Below are positions 5,469 to 5,512 of a DNA stretch of 5,512 bases, one piece after another. The notes beneath the pieces were generated by a model that had not been told where the DNA came from, did no database searches, and saw only the letters and a list, made by a program, of their open reading frames with translations. Positions within the stretch are counted from its first letter, which is position 1; every line of letters begins with the position of its first letter. The stretch lies in assembly GCA_025980505.1 (NCBI GenBank), contig JAICXI010000156.1, positions 1 through 5,512 on the forward strand, written 5' to 3'. The translations under genes were made by a program, and so were the position numbers. This stretch comes from a bacterium (GTDB lineage Bacteria > Oederibacteriota > Muellerivitia > Muellerivitales > Muellerivitaceae).

Positions 5469-5512
5469 AAAGTAAAAATGTACCCGGGTGTCGCCCATGG
5501 TTCTTCGGCCAA
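5465..5512 (+). CDS. possible start of a next gene, cut by the window edge
   Basis: ATGA at 5465-5468 joins a possible start to the tsaB stop codon, and the frame stays open for 16 codons to the end of the window (MKSKNVPGCRPW...). Such overlaps are typical of coupled genes, and rimI often follows tsaB, but these residues are too few to recognise. The ribosome binding site is poor (GGA nine bases upstream). A second ATG at 5478, in another frame, is also open to the edge. Either or neither may be real. Confidence 0.25.
   Translation, partial: MKSKNVPGCRPWFFGQ

Overview
This is an ordinary chromosomal window from a high-G+C bacterium. Every protein gene favours G/C-ending codons, and the start sites carry Shine-Dalgarno motifs (AGGA, AAGGA, GAGG, GGAGGA). 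One promoter is close to the sigma-70 consensus. The phylum cannot be fixed from the sequence. The gene set (ArgJ, ThiL, TsaE, TsaB) is bacterial housekeeping, and the mix of G/C-rich palindromic repeats, TTG starts and gene order would suit a proteobacterium or a less-studied Gram-negative-type lineage. I see no phage, plasmid, transposase, CRISPR or RNA genes and no base-composition break that would suggest recent transfer.

Layout. On the left, a HAD-family phosphatase of the phosphoglycolate phosphatase (Gph) type runs leftward (22-690). A 163-base divergent intergenic region (691-853) separates it from argJ (854-2053, rightward). This region holds a strong promoter for argJ (TTGACA, 17-base spacer, TAGAAT) and a 23-bp imperfect dyad lying over the -10 box. 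Next come a 244-base gap with a paired-hairpin repeat (2163-2251), thiL (2298-3329), a probable terminator (3361-3389), a second G/C-rich palindrome (3524-3566) and a DJ-1/PfpI protein resembling isonitrile hydratase (3604-4161). A 162-base leader follows, then tsaE (4324-4797) and tsaB (4782-5468), which overlap by 16 bases. A possible next gene begins inside the tsaB stop codon (5465 to the window edge).

Function. ArgJ serves arginine biosynthesis by recycling the acetyl group from N-acetylornithine. ThiL makes thiamine pyrophosphate. TsaE and TsaB are two of the partners that, with TsaD, place threonylcarbamoyl on A37 of tRNAs reading ANN codons. The Gph-type phosphatase probably clears 2-phosphoglycolate or a similar small phosphoester. 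The DJ-1/PfpI protein has an intact catalytic Cys but an unknown substrate. These genes do not form one pathway. They look like separate short transcription units, with tsaE-tsaB as the only clear operon.

I found no convincing new system. The points most worth checking are the dyad over the argJ promoter, the two palindromic intergenic elements, and the DJ-1/PfpI gene next to tsaE-tsaB.
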